Assembly (NCBI RefSeq): GCF_014656415.1
Contig: NZ_BNCJ01000004.1
Span: forward strand, 62,001 to 126,000
Direction: 5' to 3'
DNA: 64,000 bases
From: Seohaeicola zhoushanensis
GTDB taxonomy: Bacteria; Pseudomonadota; Alphaproteobacteria; Rhodobacterales; Rhodobacteraceae
Shown here: positions 1-6,873 of the stretch, piece by piece
Layout of the letters: the number at the start of each line of letters is the position of its first letter
How positions within the stretch are numbered: position 1 is the first letter of the stretch
Program-made: the position numbers and the translations under genes
The notes under the pieces: generated by a model
Seen by the model: only the letters and a program-made list of their open reading frames with translations
Told to the model about the DNA's origin: nothing
The model's database searches: none

Positions 1-358
1 GCGTGGTCAGCGGTTCGGCCACCACGTCGATGGTCGGCACCCGCGGCACCACGCGCAGGAACTGGCTGACATAGCCCAGCACCTCGCGCCGCAGCTTCAG
101 GATCTCGCGCGGTTCGGCGCGGGCCACGTCGGTCCCTCCGACGCGTATGCTGCCCGAGGCGGCCAGGTAGTTGCCGTGGATCATCCGCATCAGCGTCGAC
201 TTGCCGGCGCCGCTGCTGCCGACCAAGGCCACGCATTCGCCGGGGCGCACCGAAAAGCTTGCCCCCTCGATCACCGGGATTACCGCTCCGCCCTGGTTGT
301 GCAGGACAAAACGCTTGGATACGTCCGAGACGTCGATCATCAGAGCCATCTCCGCCAT
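1..358 (-). CDS. phnL: PhnL, phosphonate C-P lyase system ATP-binding protein (partial, C-terminus outside window)
   Basis: ABC-type ATPase of the C-P lyase machinery. In E. coli PhnL belongs to the PhnG-M set needed to convert phosphonates to ribosyl-triphosphonate. About 119 N-terminal residues are present. A Walker A motif (GSSGAGKST) is visible near residue 45, followed by a Q-loop-like VSQFLRVVPR stretch; the signature and Walker B motifs lie beyond the left edge. Two in-frame ATGs are possible (358 and 349); 358 is used here. The start lies inside the 3' end of corA (19-bp overlap), so it is the last visible gene of a translationally coupled operon. Family assignment is confident from its position after phnK and its sequence; completeness cannot be judged. 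Confidence 0.88.
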   Translation of the reverse strand, partial: MAEMALMIDVSDVSKRFVLHNQGGAVIPVIEGASFSVRPGECVALVGSSGAGKSTLMRMIHGNYLAASGSIRVGGTDVARAEPREILKLRREVLGYVSQFLRVVPRVPTIDVVAEPLTT

Positions 359-1299
359 TTGAAATAAAGCCAGCTCAGCACTGCCGAGAGCACCATGAGC
401 CCGATCGCCATGGGATAGCCCCAGGGCCAGTCCAGTTCCGGCATCAGCCGGAAGTTCATGCCATAGGCCGAGGCGATCAGCGTCGGCGGCAGGAACAGGG
501 CGGCGACCACTGACAGCGCCCGCACGGTGGCGTTCTGCTGCAGGTTGATCATGCCCAGCGTCGCATCGGTCGCCATGGCGATCCGCTGCGACAGGAAGTC
601 GGCATGCACCCCCAGTGCCTGGATGTCGCGCATCTCGCCCTTCACCGCGGCCCTCAGCGCATGGGCGTCACCCCGGTCGTCGATGGTCTGGCCGAAATAG
701 GACAGCATCCGCTCGATGGTCAGCAGCCCAAGGCGGATCCGCGACAGCAGTTCGCTCTCGCGTCCGACGCGATGCAGCGCGCCATGCAGCGCCTCGGCGG
801 TGGCCGGGCCCTCGCTTGGGAAGACCGAGGCCGAGATCTGGTCGACGCTGCGGCCGATCCCCTCCATCAGGTCGGCGAGCCGCCCGACGATCTCCTCGAC
901 CAGGCCGAGGAAGACCCGCTCGGGCGAGGTGCAGCTCAGCGTCGCGCGGTTGGCGCGGTCGGGGAAGGTCTCGAAGGGGCGCGGCGCGTGGTGGCGCACC
1001 GTCACCAGCCGGGCGGGCGAGAGCATGAAGGTCACCGGCCCGGCCATCGCCTCCTTGTGTTCGGAAAGGCCCGGCAGCACCACGGTCATCACCTCGAGGT
1101 CGTCCTCGCGGTAGAGCCGGTTGGAAATCTCGATCTCTTCCATGTCGGCCAGCGTCGGCACGGCGACGCCAAGCGCCGCCATCGCCGCGACCTGTTCGGG
1201 CATCGGCCGGTAGAGATCGATCCAGAGCGCGCGCTCCAGCCCCTCCTCTGGGTCGAGGCGCAGCAGGTGGCCGTTCTGCGGGACATAGGCGTGGAGCAT
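340..1299 (-). CDS. CorA-family divalent cation transporter inside the phn operon
   Basis: A 319-aa protein of the CorA Mg2+/Co2+/Zn2+ channel family. The N-terminal two thirds look like the cytoplasmic funnel. The C-terminus has two hydrophobic segments separated by the hallmark YGMNF loop, and ends in a basic tail (KWRRWL), as expected for CorA. The start ATG is one base after the phnK stop codon and the 3' end overlaps phnL, so it should be co-translated with the C-P lyase genes. CorA is not a standard component of phn operons. A role in metal supply to phosphonate enzymes, or a neutral insertion, is inference only. Confidence 0.9.
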   Translation of the reverse strand: MLHAYVPQNGHLLRLDPEEGLERALWIDLYRPMPEQVAAMAALGVAVPTLADMEEIEISNRLYREDDLEVMTVVLPGLSEHKEAMAGPVTFMLSPARLVTVRHHAPRPFETFPDRANRATLSCTSPERVFLGLVEEIVGRLADLMEGIGRSVDQISASVFPSEGPATAEALHGALHRVGRESELLSRIRLGLLTIERMLSYFGQTIDDRGDAHALRAAVKGEMRDIQALGVHADFLSQRIAMATDATLGMINLQQNATVRALSVVAALFLPPTLIASAYGMNFRLMPELDWPWGYPMAIGLMVLSAVLSWLYFKWRRWL

Positions 1300-1300
1300 G

Positions 1301-2071
1301 TCAGACCTGCAGCACCGAGGAGACCAGCAGCTGGGTATAGCCGTGCTGCGGGTCGTCCAGCACCTGGTCGGTCAGGCCCTGTTCGACGACATGGCCGCTC
1401 TTCATCACCATCAGCCGGTCGGCCAGCAGGCGCACCACGGCAAGGTCGTGGGTCACGATCACCGCCGAGAGGCCCATGCGCCGCACCAAGGTGCGCAGCA
1501 GGTCGAGCAGGCGGGCCTGCACGCTGACGTCCAGCCCGCCGGTCGGCTCGTCCATGAAGACGAGGCGCGGCCCGGTGACCAGGTTGCGGGCGATCTGCAA
1601 CCGCTGCTGCATGCCGCCCGAGAAGGCCCGCGGGCGGTCGTCGATCCGGTCGGCGGCGATCTCGACCCGGCCCAGCCAGTCGATCGCGCTTTCGCGGATC
1701 TGGCCGTAGTTGCGCGCGCCCACGGCCATCAGCCGCTCGCCCACGTTGCCGCCGGCGCTGACGCCCATGCGCAGCCCGTCGCGCGGGTTCTGGTGGACAA
1801 AGGCCCAGTCGGTGCGCGCCAGCATCCGCCGCTCGGGCTCGGACATGGTGGCGGTGTCGATCAGCCCGCGGTCGCGGGTGTCGAACAGCACCTGGCCCGC
1901 GTCGGGGTCAAGGTGGCCGGCCAGGCAGTTCAGCAGCGTCGACTTGCCCGAACCGGATTCACCCACGATCCCCATGATCTCGCCGGGGTAGAGGTCGAAG
2001 GACACATCCGCACAGCCGATCCGCGCGCCATAGCGCTTGGTCAGGTTGCGCACCGAGAAGAGGGGGGTCAT
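1301..2071 (-). CDS. phnK: PhnK, C-P lyase ATP-binding protein
   Basis: 256-aa ABC ATPase of the C-P lyase complex; in E. coli PhnK docks on the PhnGHIJ core through PhnJ. Visible motifs are Walker A GESGSGKST (about residues 37-45), signature FSGGMQQR (about 155-162) and Walker B LVFMDEPTGGLD (about 175-186), plus an H-loop VTHDLAVVR. The start is the ATG at 2071, which overlaps the phnJ stop (ATGA). A longer open frame upstream only reads through phnJ and is rejected. It sits between phnJ and corA in the minus-strand operon. Confidence 0.95.
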   Translation of the reverse strand: MTPLFSVRNLTKRYGARIGCADVSFDLYPGEIMGIVGESGSGKSTLLNCLAGHLDPDAGQVLFDTRDRGLIDTATMSEPERRMLARTDWAFVHQNPRDGLRMGVSAGGNVGERLMAVGARNYGQIRESAIDWLGRVEIAADRIDDRPRAFSGGMQQRLQIARNLVTGPRLVFMDEPTGGLDVSVQARLLDLLRTLVRRMGLSAVIVTHDLAVVRLLADRLMVMKSGHVVEQGLTDQVLDDPQHGYTQLLVSSVLQV

Positions 2072-2937
2072 GCCTGGGTCTCCGCATAGGGGGCGGCCAT
2101 TGCGCCGGCGTGGCCGGCCGCGCGCCGGGCCTCGCAGTAATCGGTATCCGAACAGGCGAAGAGGCGCGACCCCCGGTCGTCGGTGATGACCTCGTCGAGG
2201 TAGGTGTCCCCGGCGCCGCACAATCCGCAGGCGTGGTCGGCCTTGCTCGCCTCGAAGGGATGGTCCTCGAAATCGAGGCTCACCACCCTGGTATGCGGTG
2301 GCAGGGCATAGATCCGCTGCTCGCGCCCGGCCCCGAACAGCTGGATCGCCGCGCTTTCCAGCCGCGGGTTGTCGAACTTCGGGATCGGCGAGGGATCCAT
2401 CACATAGCGCCCCTGAACCAGCACCGGATAGGCATAGGCGGTGGCGATATGGCCGTGCCGCGCGATGTCCTCGTACAGCTTTACGTGCATCAGCCCGTAT
2501 TCCTCCAGCGCGTGCATCTTCCGCGTCTCCGCCTCGCGCGGTTCGAGAAAGCGCAGCGGCTCGGGGATCGGCACCTGGTAGACCAGGATCTGCCCTTCGG
2601 TCAGCGCCGTCTCGGGGATGCGGTGGCGGGTCTGGATCACCGTCGCCTCGGTTGTGTGAGTGGTGGTGGCGACCCCGGCGGTGGCCTCGAAGAACTTGCG
2701 TATCGAGACCGCGTTGGTGGTGTCGTCCGAGCCCTGGTCGATCACCTTGAACCGGTCCTCGGGCACCAGGATCGCCGCCGAGACCTGCACCCCGCCGGTG
2801 CCCCAGCCATAGGGCATCGGCATCTCGCGGCTGGCGAAGGGCACCTGGTAGCCGGGCACCGCCAGCCCCTTGAGGATCGCCCGGCGGATCATCCGCTTGG
2901 TCTGTTCGTCGAGATAGGCGAAGTTGTAGTCAGTCAT
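2068..2937 (-). CDS. phnJ: PhnJ, alpha-D-ribose 1-methylphosphonate 5-phosphate C-P lyase
   Basis: 289-aa radical-SAM-type enzyme that breaks the carbon-phosphorus bond of ribosyl phosphonate 5-phosphate, releasing the alkane and a cyclic phosphate. The C-terminal Cys pattern C-x2-C-x21-C-x5-C (CGLC, then CSDTDYC) is intact and matches the family's iron-sulfur/thiyl radical site. Length is normal for PhnJ. The start has a GGAGG ribosome-binding site just upstream. In this genome phnJ is separated from phnI by a DUF559 gene and a 66-bp repeat array, which is unusual because phnI and phnJ are normally adjacent. Confidence 0.97.
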   Translation of the reverse strand: MTDYNFAYLDEQTKRMIRRAILKGLAVPGYQVPFASREMPMPYGWGTGGVQVSAAILVPEDRFKVIDQGSDDTTNAVSIRKFFEATAGVATTTHTTEATVIQTRHRIPETALTEGQILVYQVPIPEPLRFLEPREAETRKMHALEEYGLMHVKLYEDIARHGHIATAYAYPVLVQGRYVMDPSPIPKFDNPRLESAAIQLFGAGREQRIYALPPHTRVVSLDFEDHPFEASKADHACGLCGAGDTYLDEVITDDRGSRLFACSDTDYCEARRAAGHAGAMAAPYAETQA

Positions 2938-2976
2938 GCCGGCCTCCGGTCCGCGCTTCGGTCCGGGCGGCAGCGG

Positions 2977-3315
2977 TCAGGCGGCGCGTTCGGCGATCCG
3001 CGTCAGAACGCCCGGAAGGTTGTCGAGAATGTCGCTGTTCCAGAGGCGCAGCACGATAAAGCCATGCCGCGCGAGCCATACATCGCGCAGGGCATCCGTC
3101 GCGGAGTCGCCATGACCGCCGCCATCCGCCTCGACGATCAGCCGCCGCTCGGGGCAGAGGAAGTCCGCGATATAGGGGCCGACAGGCACCTGCCGGCGGA
3201 ACTTGAGCCCGCAGAGCCGCCGGTCGCGCAGCTGGTACCAGAGGATGCGCTCGGCGGCGGTCATCTCCCGGCGCAACCGCCGGGCGCGAGAAGTCTGGAG
3301 TGCGGATTGGCGCAT
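2977..3315 (-). CDS. DUF559 domain endonuclease-like protein inserted between phnI and phnJ
   Basis: A 112-aa protein resembling the DUF559 family, a PD-(D/E)xK/Vsr-like nuclease fold. Supporting signs are the N-terminal basic RRLRREMTAAE segment, the W-x-LR-RR-x-x-G-x-K-FRRQ-P-G-Y-x-x-DF core, the VEADGGGH acidic strand and the RLWN motif near the C-terminus. Length is typical of stand-alone members. It lies 39 bp upstream of phnJ in the same orientation and directly next to a palindrome array, so it interrupts the C-P lyase operon. Its biological role is not established; a link to spread or processing of the neighbouring palindromes is speculation. Confidence 0.88.
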   Translation of the reverse strand: MRQSALQTSRARRLRREMTAAERILWYQLRDRRLCGLKFRRQVPVGPYIADFLCPERRLIVEADGGGHGDSATDALRDVWLARHGFIVLRLWNSDILDNLPGVLTRIAERAA

Positions 3316-3365
3316 GGGGCGCAGTCTGCGTGCGCGATGGTGAAGAATGGGTTAAGGGGGGCGTG

Positions 3366-3402
3366 CCCCTCACCCTGACCCTCTCCCCCGAGGGGAGAGG
3401 GG
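3366..3402. repeat. GC-rich palindromic repeat, single copy in inverted orientation
   Basis: One copy of the CTCACCCTGACCCTCTCCCC/GGGGAGAGGG palindromic element. It faces the opposite way to the eight-unit array that begins about 70 bp further on, so the array and this copy are inverted relative to each other. The same core in this orientation is found again at 50803-50918. It can form a stable hairpin (CCCTCTCCCC with GGGGAGAGGG) and lies just upstream of the DUF559 gene. Confidence 0.85.
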
Positions 3403-3472
3403 ACCTGTTGCGATTGTGGTGGGCGTTTCTCCGGCTCCCTGAGCGGGGCGGGGAAATGGTTTCAGCACCGCG

Positions 3473-4000
3473 CCCGACCAAGGCGCCATCCCCTCTCCCC
3501 TCTGGGGAGAGGGCCAGGGTGAGGGGGCCGACACACTGCCGAACCAAAGCGCCATTCCCTCTCCCCTCTGGGGAGAGGGGCAGGGTGAGGGGGCCGCCGC
3601 ACCGCCCGACCAAAGCGCCATTCCCTCTCCCCTCGGAGGAGAGGGCCAGGGTGAGGGGGCCGCCGCACCGCCCGACCAAAGCGCCATCCCCTCTCCCCTC
3701 GGGGGAGAAGGCCAGGGTGAGGGGGCCAGCACACCGCCCGACCAAAGCGCCATCCCCTCTGCCCTCGGGGGAGAGGGGATGGGTGAGGGGACCAGCGCAC
3801 CGCCCGACCAAAGCGCCGTCCCCTCTCCCCTCGGGGGAGAGGGTCAGGGTGAGGGGGCCGCCGCACCGCCCGACCAAAGCGCCGTCCCCTCTCCCCTCGG
3901 GGGAGAGGGTCAGGGTGAGGGGGCCGCCGCACCGCCCGACCAAAGCGCCATTCCCTCTCCCCTCGGGGGAGAGGGTCAGGGTGAGGGGACCAGCGCAACG
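3473..4000. repeat. Array of eight 66-bp palindromic units
   Basis: Eight tandem units, each beginning with CCCGAC/CCGAAC, start at 3473, 3539, 3605, 3671, 3737, 3803, 3869 and 3935; a degenerate ninth starts at 4001. The period is exactly 66 bp in every case. Each unit holds CCCTCTCCCCT-(C/T)(G/T)GGGGAGAGGG followed by (T/C)CAGGGTGAGGGG and a short GCCGCCGCACCG linker. Because 66 is a multiple of three and there are no stops, long open frames run through on both strands; these are artefacts of the repeat. The array lies in the phnI-phnJ gap, beside the DUF559 gene. Confidence 0.95.
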
Positions 4001-4038
4001 CCCGACCGAAGCACCATCGGCGCCAAGGGGAACCGCAC

Positions 4039-5127
4039 TCACTCCGCCGCCTCCCGCATCTGCTCCGCCCCCGCCTCGCGGCGCAGCTTGCGGACCAGCT
4101 CCAGCTCGGACTGGAAGTCGACGTAATGCGGCAGCTTGATGTGTTCGAGGAAGCCGGTCGCCTGGATGTTGTCCGAATGGCTCAACACGAATTCCTCGTC
4201 CTGCGCCGGTGCGCCGACATTGTCCTCGCCCAGTTCCTCCCAGCGCAGCGCCCGGTCGACCAGCGCCATCGAGATCGCCTTGCGCTCGGTCTGGCCGAAG
4301 ACCAGCCCATAGCCGCGGGTGAACTGCGGCGGCTCGGTCTTGGACCCGGCGAACTGGTTCACCGTCTCGCATTCGGTCAGCACCACCTCGCCGATCTCGA
4401 TGGCGAAGCCCAGCTCGGGGATCTCCATCTCGACCGGCACCGCGCCGATGCGCAGCTCGCCGACGAAGGGGTGATTGCGCCCGTAGCCGCGCTGGGTGGA
4501 ATAGGCCATGCCCAGCACGAAGCCCTCGTCGCCCCGCGTCAGCGCCTGCAGCCGCAGGTCGCGGCCCGCCGGGTATTCCATCGGCGCACGGGTCATGTCG
4601 CGCGGCGCGGCGCCGTCGTCATGCTCCTCCTGGATCAGCCCGTCGCGCCCCAGCATCCCGGTCACCCGCGGCATCGGCGCCTCGGCCGCCGGGGCGCAAG
4701 GGGCCGCGCTGGCCAGCCCTTCGGCGGCCAGCCGGAAGTCGAGCAGGCGGTGGGTATAGTCGAAGGTCGGTCCCAGCACCTGCCCGCCGGGCAGGTCCTT
4801 GAAGGTGGCCGAGATGCGCCGGTCGCAGGCCATCGCCCCGGTGTCCACCGGAACCGAATGGCCGATGCGCGGCAGCGTGGTGCGATAGGCGCGGATCAGG
4901 AAGATCGCCTCGATCAGGTCGCCGCGCGCCTGCTTGATCGCCAGCGCCGCCAGGTCAGCGTCGTAGAGCGACCCCTCGGCCATCACCCGGTTCACCGCCA
5001 GGCTCAGCTGTTCGCGGATCTGCGCGACCGAGAGCTCGGCGATGCCGGTGTCGCCGCGCCGTTCCTCGGCCAGCCATTCATGGGCGTTCTCGATGGCGCG
5101 TTCGCCACCCTTGACCGCGACATACAT
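4039..5127 (-). CDS. phnI: PhnI, alpha-D-ribose 1-methylphosphonate 5-triphosphate synthase subunit
   Basis: 362-aa core subunit of the C-P lyase complex. With PhnG, PhnH and PhnL it attaches methylphosphonate to the ribose of ATP, and alone it acts as a purine nucleosidase. The N-terminus MYVAVKGGERAIENAH and the segments GTG-type AYRTTLPRIG, TFKDLPGGQVLGPTFDY and LPHYVDFQSEL are characteristic of PhnI. Length is normal. The start codon overlaps the last base of the phnH stop (TGATG), indicating coupling. Downstream of its stop the operon is interrupted by the 66-bp repeat array. Confidence 0.97.
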   Translation of the reverse strand: MYVAVKGGERAIENAHEWLAEERRGDTGIAELSVAQIREQLSLAVNRVMAEGSLYDADLAALAIKQARGDLIEAIFLIRAYRTTLPRIGHSVPVDTGAMACDRRISATFKDLPGGQVLGPTFDYTHRLLDFRLAAEGLASAAPCAPAAEAPMPRVTGMLGRDGLIQEEHDDGAAPRDMTRAPMEYPAGRDLRLQALTRGDEGFVLGMAYSTQRGYGRNHPFVGELRIGAVPVEMEIPELGFAIEIGEVVLTECETVNQFAGSKTEPPQFTRGYGLVFGQTERKAISMALVDRALRWEELGEDNVGAPAQDEEFVLSHSDNIQATGFLEHIKLPHYVDFQSELELVRKLRREAGAEQMREAAE

Positions 5128-5696
5128 CAGTCCGTCTCCACTCTGGTCGACCGGGGCAGGCCGGCGATCCGGCTGCCGCAGGTCAGGAAGCTGTCGAAGC
5201 CCAGCGGAAAGCGGGCATGGTTGGCGGCGAAGGCCGCGACCTCGGGCAGCGAAAGCCGCGCCTCGCCGGCGATCCCCGGCCCGGTCAGCCGCGCCCCCGC
5301 GCCTTCCAGTTCGTCGACCTCGACGATCAGCGTCGCCGCCCGGTCTGGGTATTCCGGCGCGCCGACCGAGAACTCTCCGATAGGCGCCAGCGCCTCCCAG
5401 CCCCCGAGGGCGAACATCGCCTCGGCGCGCCGCGTCACCACCGGGGTGCCGCAATGGAAGGCCAGCCAGTCCCGCACCGCCGCGCAATCATGCGCCCCGG
5501 CGAGGAAGATCGGCGTCTCGGCGTCGCAGAGCGTCAGCAGCAGCACCGCCGCCGCCGGCGAGACCGGGGCAGGGGCCGCGGCGCCCGCCACCGTTTCGAT
5601 CCGGCCGGGCCGCGCCAGCGCGTTCATCACCGCCCGGAAGGCCAGCGCCGATTGTACCGGCGGGTTGTCGAAACCGCCTGTCAGATGCGTGCTCAT
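5127..5696 (-). CDS. phnH: PhnH, C-P lyase complex subunit
   Basis: 189-aa subunit of the PhnGHIJ complex, structurally related to PLP-dependent transferases but without the cofactor. The opening GGFDNPPVQSALAFRAVMNALARPG is of the type conserved in PhnH (only the segment FRAVMNALARPG is diagnostic here), and the C-terminus has the GFDSFLTCG and GLPRSTRVE motifs. The start overlaps the phnG stop by 4 bp (ATGA) and the stop overlaps the phnI start by one base. Length matches the family. No anomalies seen. Confidence 0.95.
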   Translation of the reverse strand: MSTHLTGGFDNPPVQSALAFRAVMNALARPGRIETVAGAAAPAPVSPAAAVLLLTLCDAETPIFLAGAHDCAAVRDWLAFHCGTPVVTRRAEAMFALGGWEALAPIGEFSVGAPEYPDRAATLIVEVDELEGAGARLTGPGIAGEARLSLPEVAAFAANHARFPLGFDSFLTCGSRIAGLPRSTRVETD

Positions 5697-6142
5697 GCGT
5701 CTTCTCCCCGCACCATCGTGAAGAACTCCACCTTGGTCGCCGCGGCCTTCTCGGCCCGCGCGCTGCGCCGTGCGGCGGCCTCGCGCGCCAGCGGTCCGAT
5801 CACCGCACCCTGCACCTCGGCAGCCCGCCCGGTCTGCAACAGCGCGTCCGTCAGCGCCGCCCGCGTCGCATGGGCGGCATCGCGCCCCTGCACATAGGCA
5901 TGGCCCACCGTGCCATCGGCGAGCTTCAGCGCGCAGCGCGTCACCGTCATCTCGCCCAGGTTGAACGCCCCGCCGGTGCCGCCCATCCGGCCGCGCACCA
6001 TCACGCCGCCGGTCTCGGGGCGGCGCAGCCAGTCGTGTTCGGGCAGCGGCCCCAGCGTCTCGACCAGCGCTGCCAGCCGCGCCGCCGGGGCGCGGGCCAG
6101 CAGGCTCATCCAGCCTTCCCTCGTCGCGGGATCCTTCGTCAT
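5693..6142 (-). CDS. phnG: PhnG, C-P lyase complex subunit
   Basis: 149-aa subunit of the C-P lyase core complex. The sequence WMSLLARAPAARLAAL, RRPETGGVMVRGRMGGTGGAFNLGEMTVTR-type region and GHAYVQGRDAAHA match PhnG. A longer frame extends to 6175, but the ATG at 6142 is preceded by GAAGGTG at a good distance and is preferred. It is the first gene of the phnGHIJK block. A promoter and operator-like repeats lie immediately upstream, suggesting a transcription start separate from the transporter genes. Confidence 0.94.
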   Translation of the reverse strand: MTKDPATREGWMSLLARAPAARLAALVETLGPLPEHDWLRRPETGGVMVRGRMGGTGGAFNLGEMTVTRCALKLADGTVGHAYVQGRDAAHATRAALTDALLQTGRAAEVQGAVIGPLAREAAARRSARAEKAAATKVEFFTMVRGEDA

Positions 6143-6167
6143 CTCGACACCTTCGCGGTTGGTATTA

Positions 6168-6212
6168 CTATACAACTAGACAAATCATACCCGGACAAGC
6201 GAAGCCCCGCAA
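6168..6212 (-). promoter_or_regulatory. Candidate phnG promoter with 8-bp direct repeat operator
   Basis: Reading the minus strand, TTGCGG (6212-6207) and TATGAT (6189-6184) are separated by exactly 17 bp, a good sigma-70-type promoter. Immediately downstream of the -10 are two adjacent octamers, TTGTCTAG (6183-6176) and TTGTATAG (6175-6168), differing by one base. Such TTGTmTAG repeats resemble the GTmTA half-sites bound by HutC/PhnF-type GntR regulators, so a PhnF-like repressor is a reasonable guess; no phnF gene is in the window. Confidence 0.5.
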
Positions 6213-6249
6213 CAACCGCTTCATGAAGTTTTCATGACGTTTGCGGGGC

Positions 6250-6870
6250 TCAGAGGCCCTCGTAGCGGTCGAGGAAGGCCTCGATCGGCAGCGCGCGGAA
6301 GTCCGCGAGCCGCGCGCGCAGGGTGGCATGGTCCCAGTCCCACCAGGCCAGCGCCATCAGGCGCTCGGCGATCTCGGGGGCAAAGCGGTCGCGGATCGGC
6401 CGGGCCGGAATGCCCGCGACGATCTGGTAGGGGGCCACATCCTTGGTCACCACCGCCGCCGAGGCGACAATGGCGCCATGGCCCACCGTGACCTCGGGGC
6501 GGATCACCGCCGCGTGGCCGATCCAGGTGTCATGGCCGATCCGCGCGATGCGCGAGCGGCGGTGCGCGAAGAAATCGGCATCGGGCTCGGTATCGTCCCA
6601 GTAATCCGCCGAACGGTAGAGGAAATGATGCAGCGACGCCTGCTGCATCGGGTGATCGGTCGGCCCGATCCGCACGAAGGCGGCGATATTGGCGAACTTG
6701 CCCACCTCGGCATTGGCGATGTCGGCATAGCGGTCGCAGTAGGAATAATCGCCAATCGTCGACCAGGCCACGCGCGACCCCCGGCCGATCTCGACATAGG
6801 CGCCGAACCGGCTCTCGGTGATTTCCGTGTCGGGATGCAGGAAGGGCGCATCCGCTTGCAGTCGTGCCAT
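6250..6870 (-). CDS. Phosphonate-associated hexapeptide-repeat acetyltransferase
   Basis: 206-aa left-handed beta-helix transferase of the chloramphenicol-acetyltransferase-like family that is recurrent in phn operons. Isoleucine-patch hexapeptides run through residues about 20-150 (for example IGDYSYCD, VGKFANIAAFVRIG, IGHDTWIGHAAVI, VGHGAIVASAAVV), ending in the typical VAGIPARPIRDRF. A conserved THP-type catalytic His occurs in PTDHPMQQ. It starts four bases after phnE2 stops and lies upstream of phnG in the same orientation. The substrate is not known from sequence; aminoalkylphosphonate acetylation is one possibility. Confidence 0.88.
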   Translation of the reverse strand: MARLQADAPFLHPDTEITESRFGAYVEIGRGSRVAWSTIGDYSYCDRYADIANAEVGKFANIAAFVRIGPTDHPMQQASLHHFLYRSADYWDDTEPDADFFAHRRSRIARIGHDTWIGHAAVIRPEVTVGHGAIVASAAVVTKDVAPYQIVAGIPARPIRDRFAPEIAERLMALAWWDWDHATLRARLADFRALPIEAFLDRYEGL

Positions 6871-6873
6871 GGT

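Noticed and set aside
3473-4000. CRISPR-like regular array
   Set aside because: Units are contiguous 66-bp repeats with no unique spacers, each unit is a palindrome with flank, and no cas gene is nearby.
3300-4372. Several long open frames through the repeat array on both strands
   Set aside because: They consist of repeats of 22-residue blocks caused by a period that is a multiple of three; no independent start signals or family match.
6223-6240. Pho box upstream of phnG (ACGTCAT-GAAA-ACTTCAT on the minus strand)
   Set aside because: Half-sites match only partly and the distance to the -10 (over 30 bp) is wrong for a Pho-activated promoter, so it was not listed as a feature.
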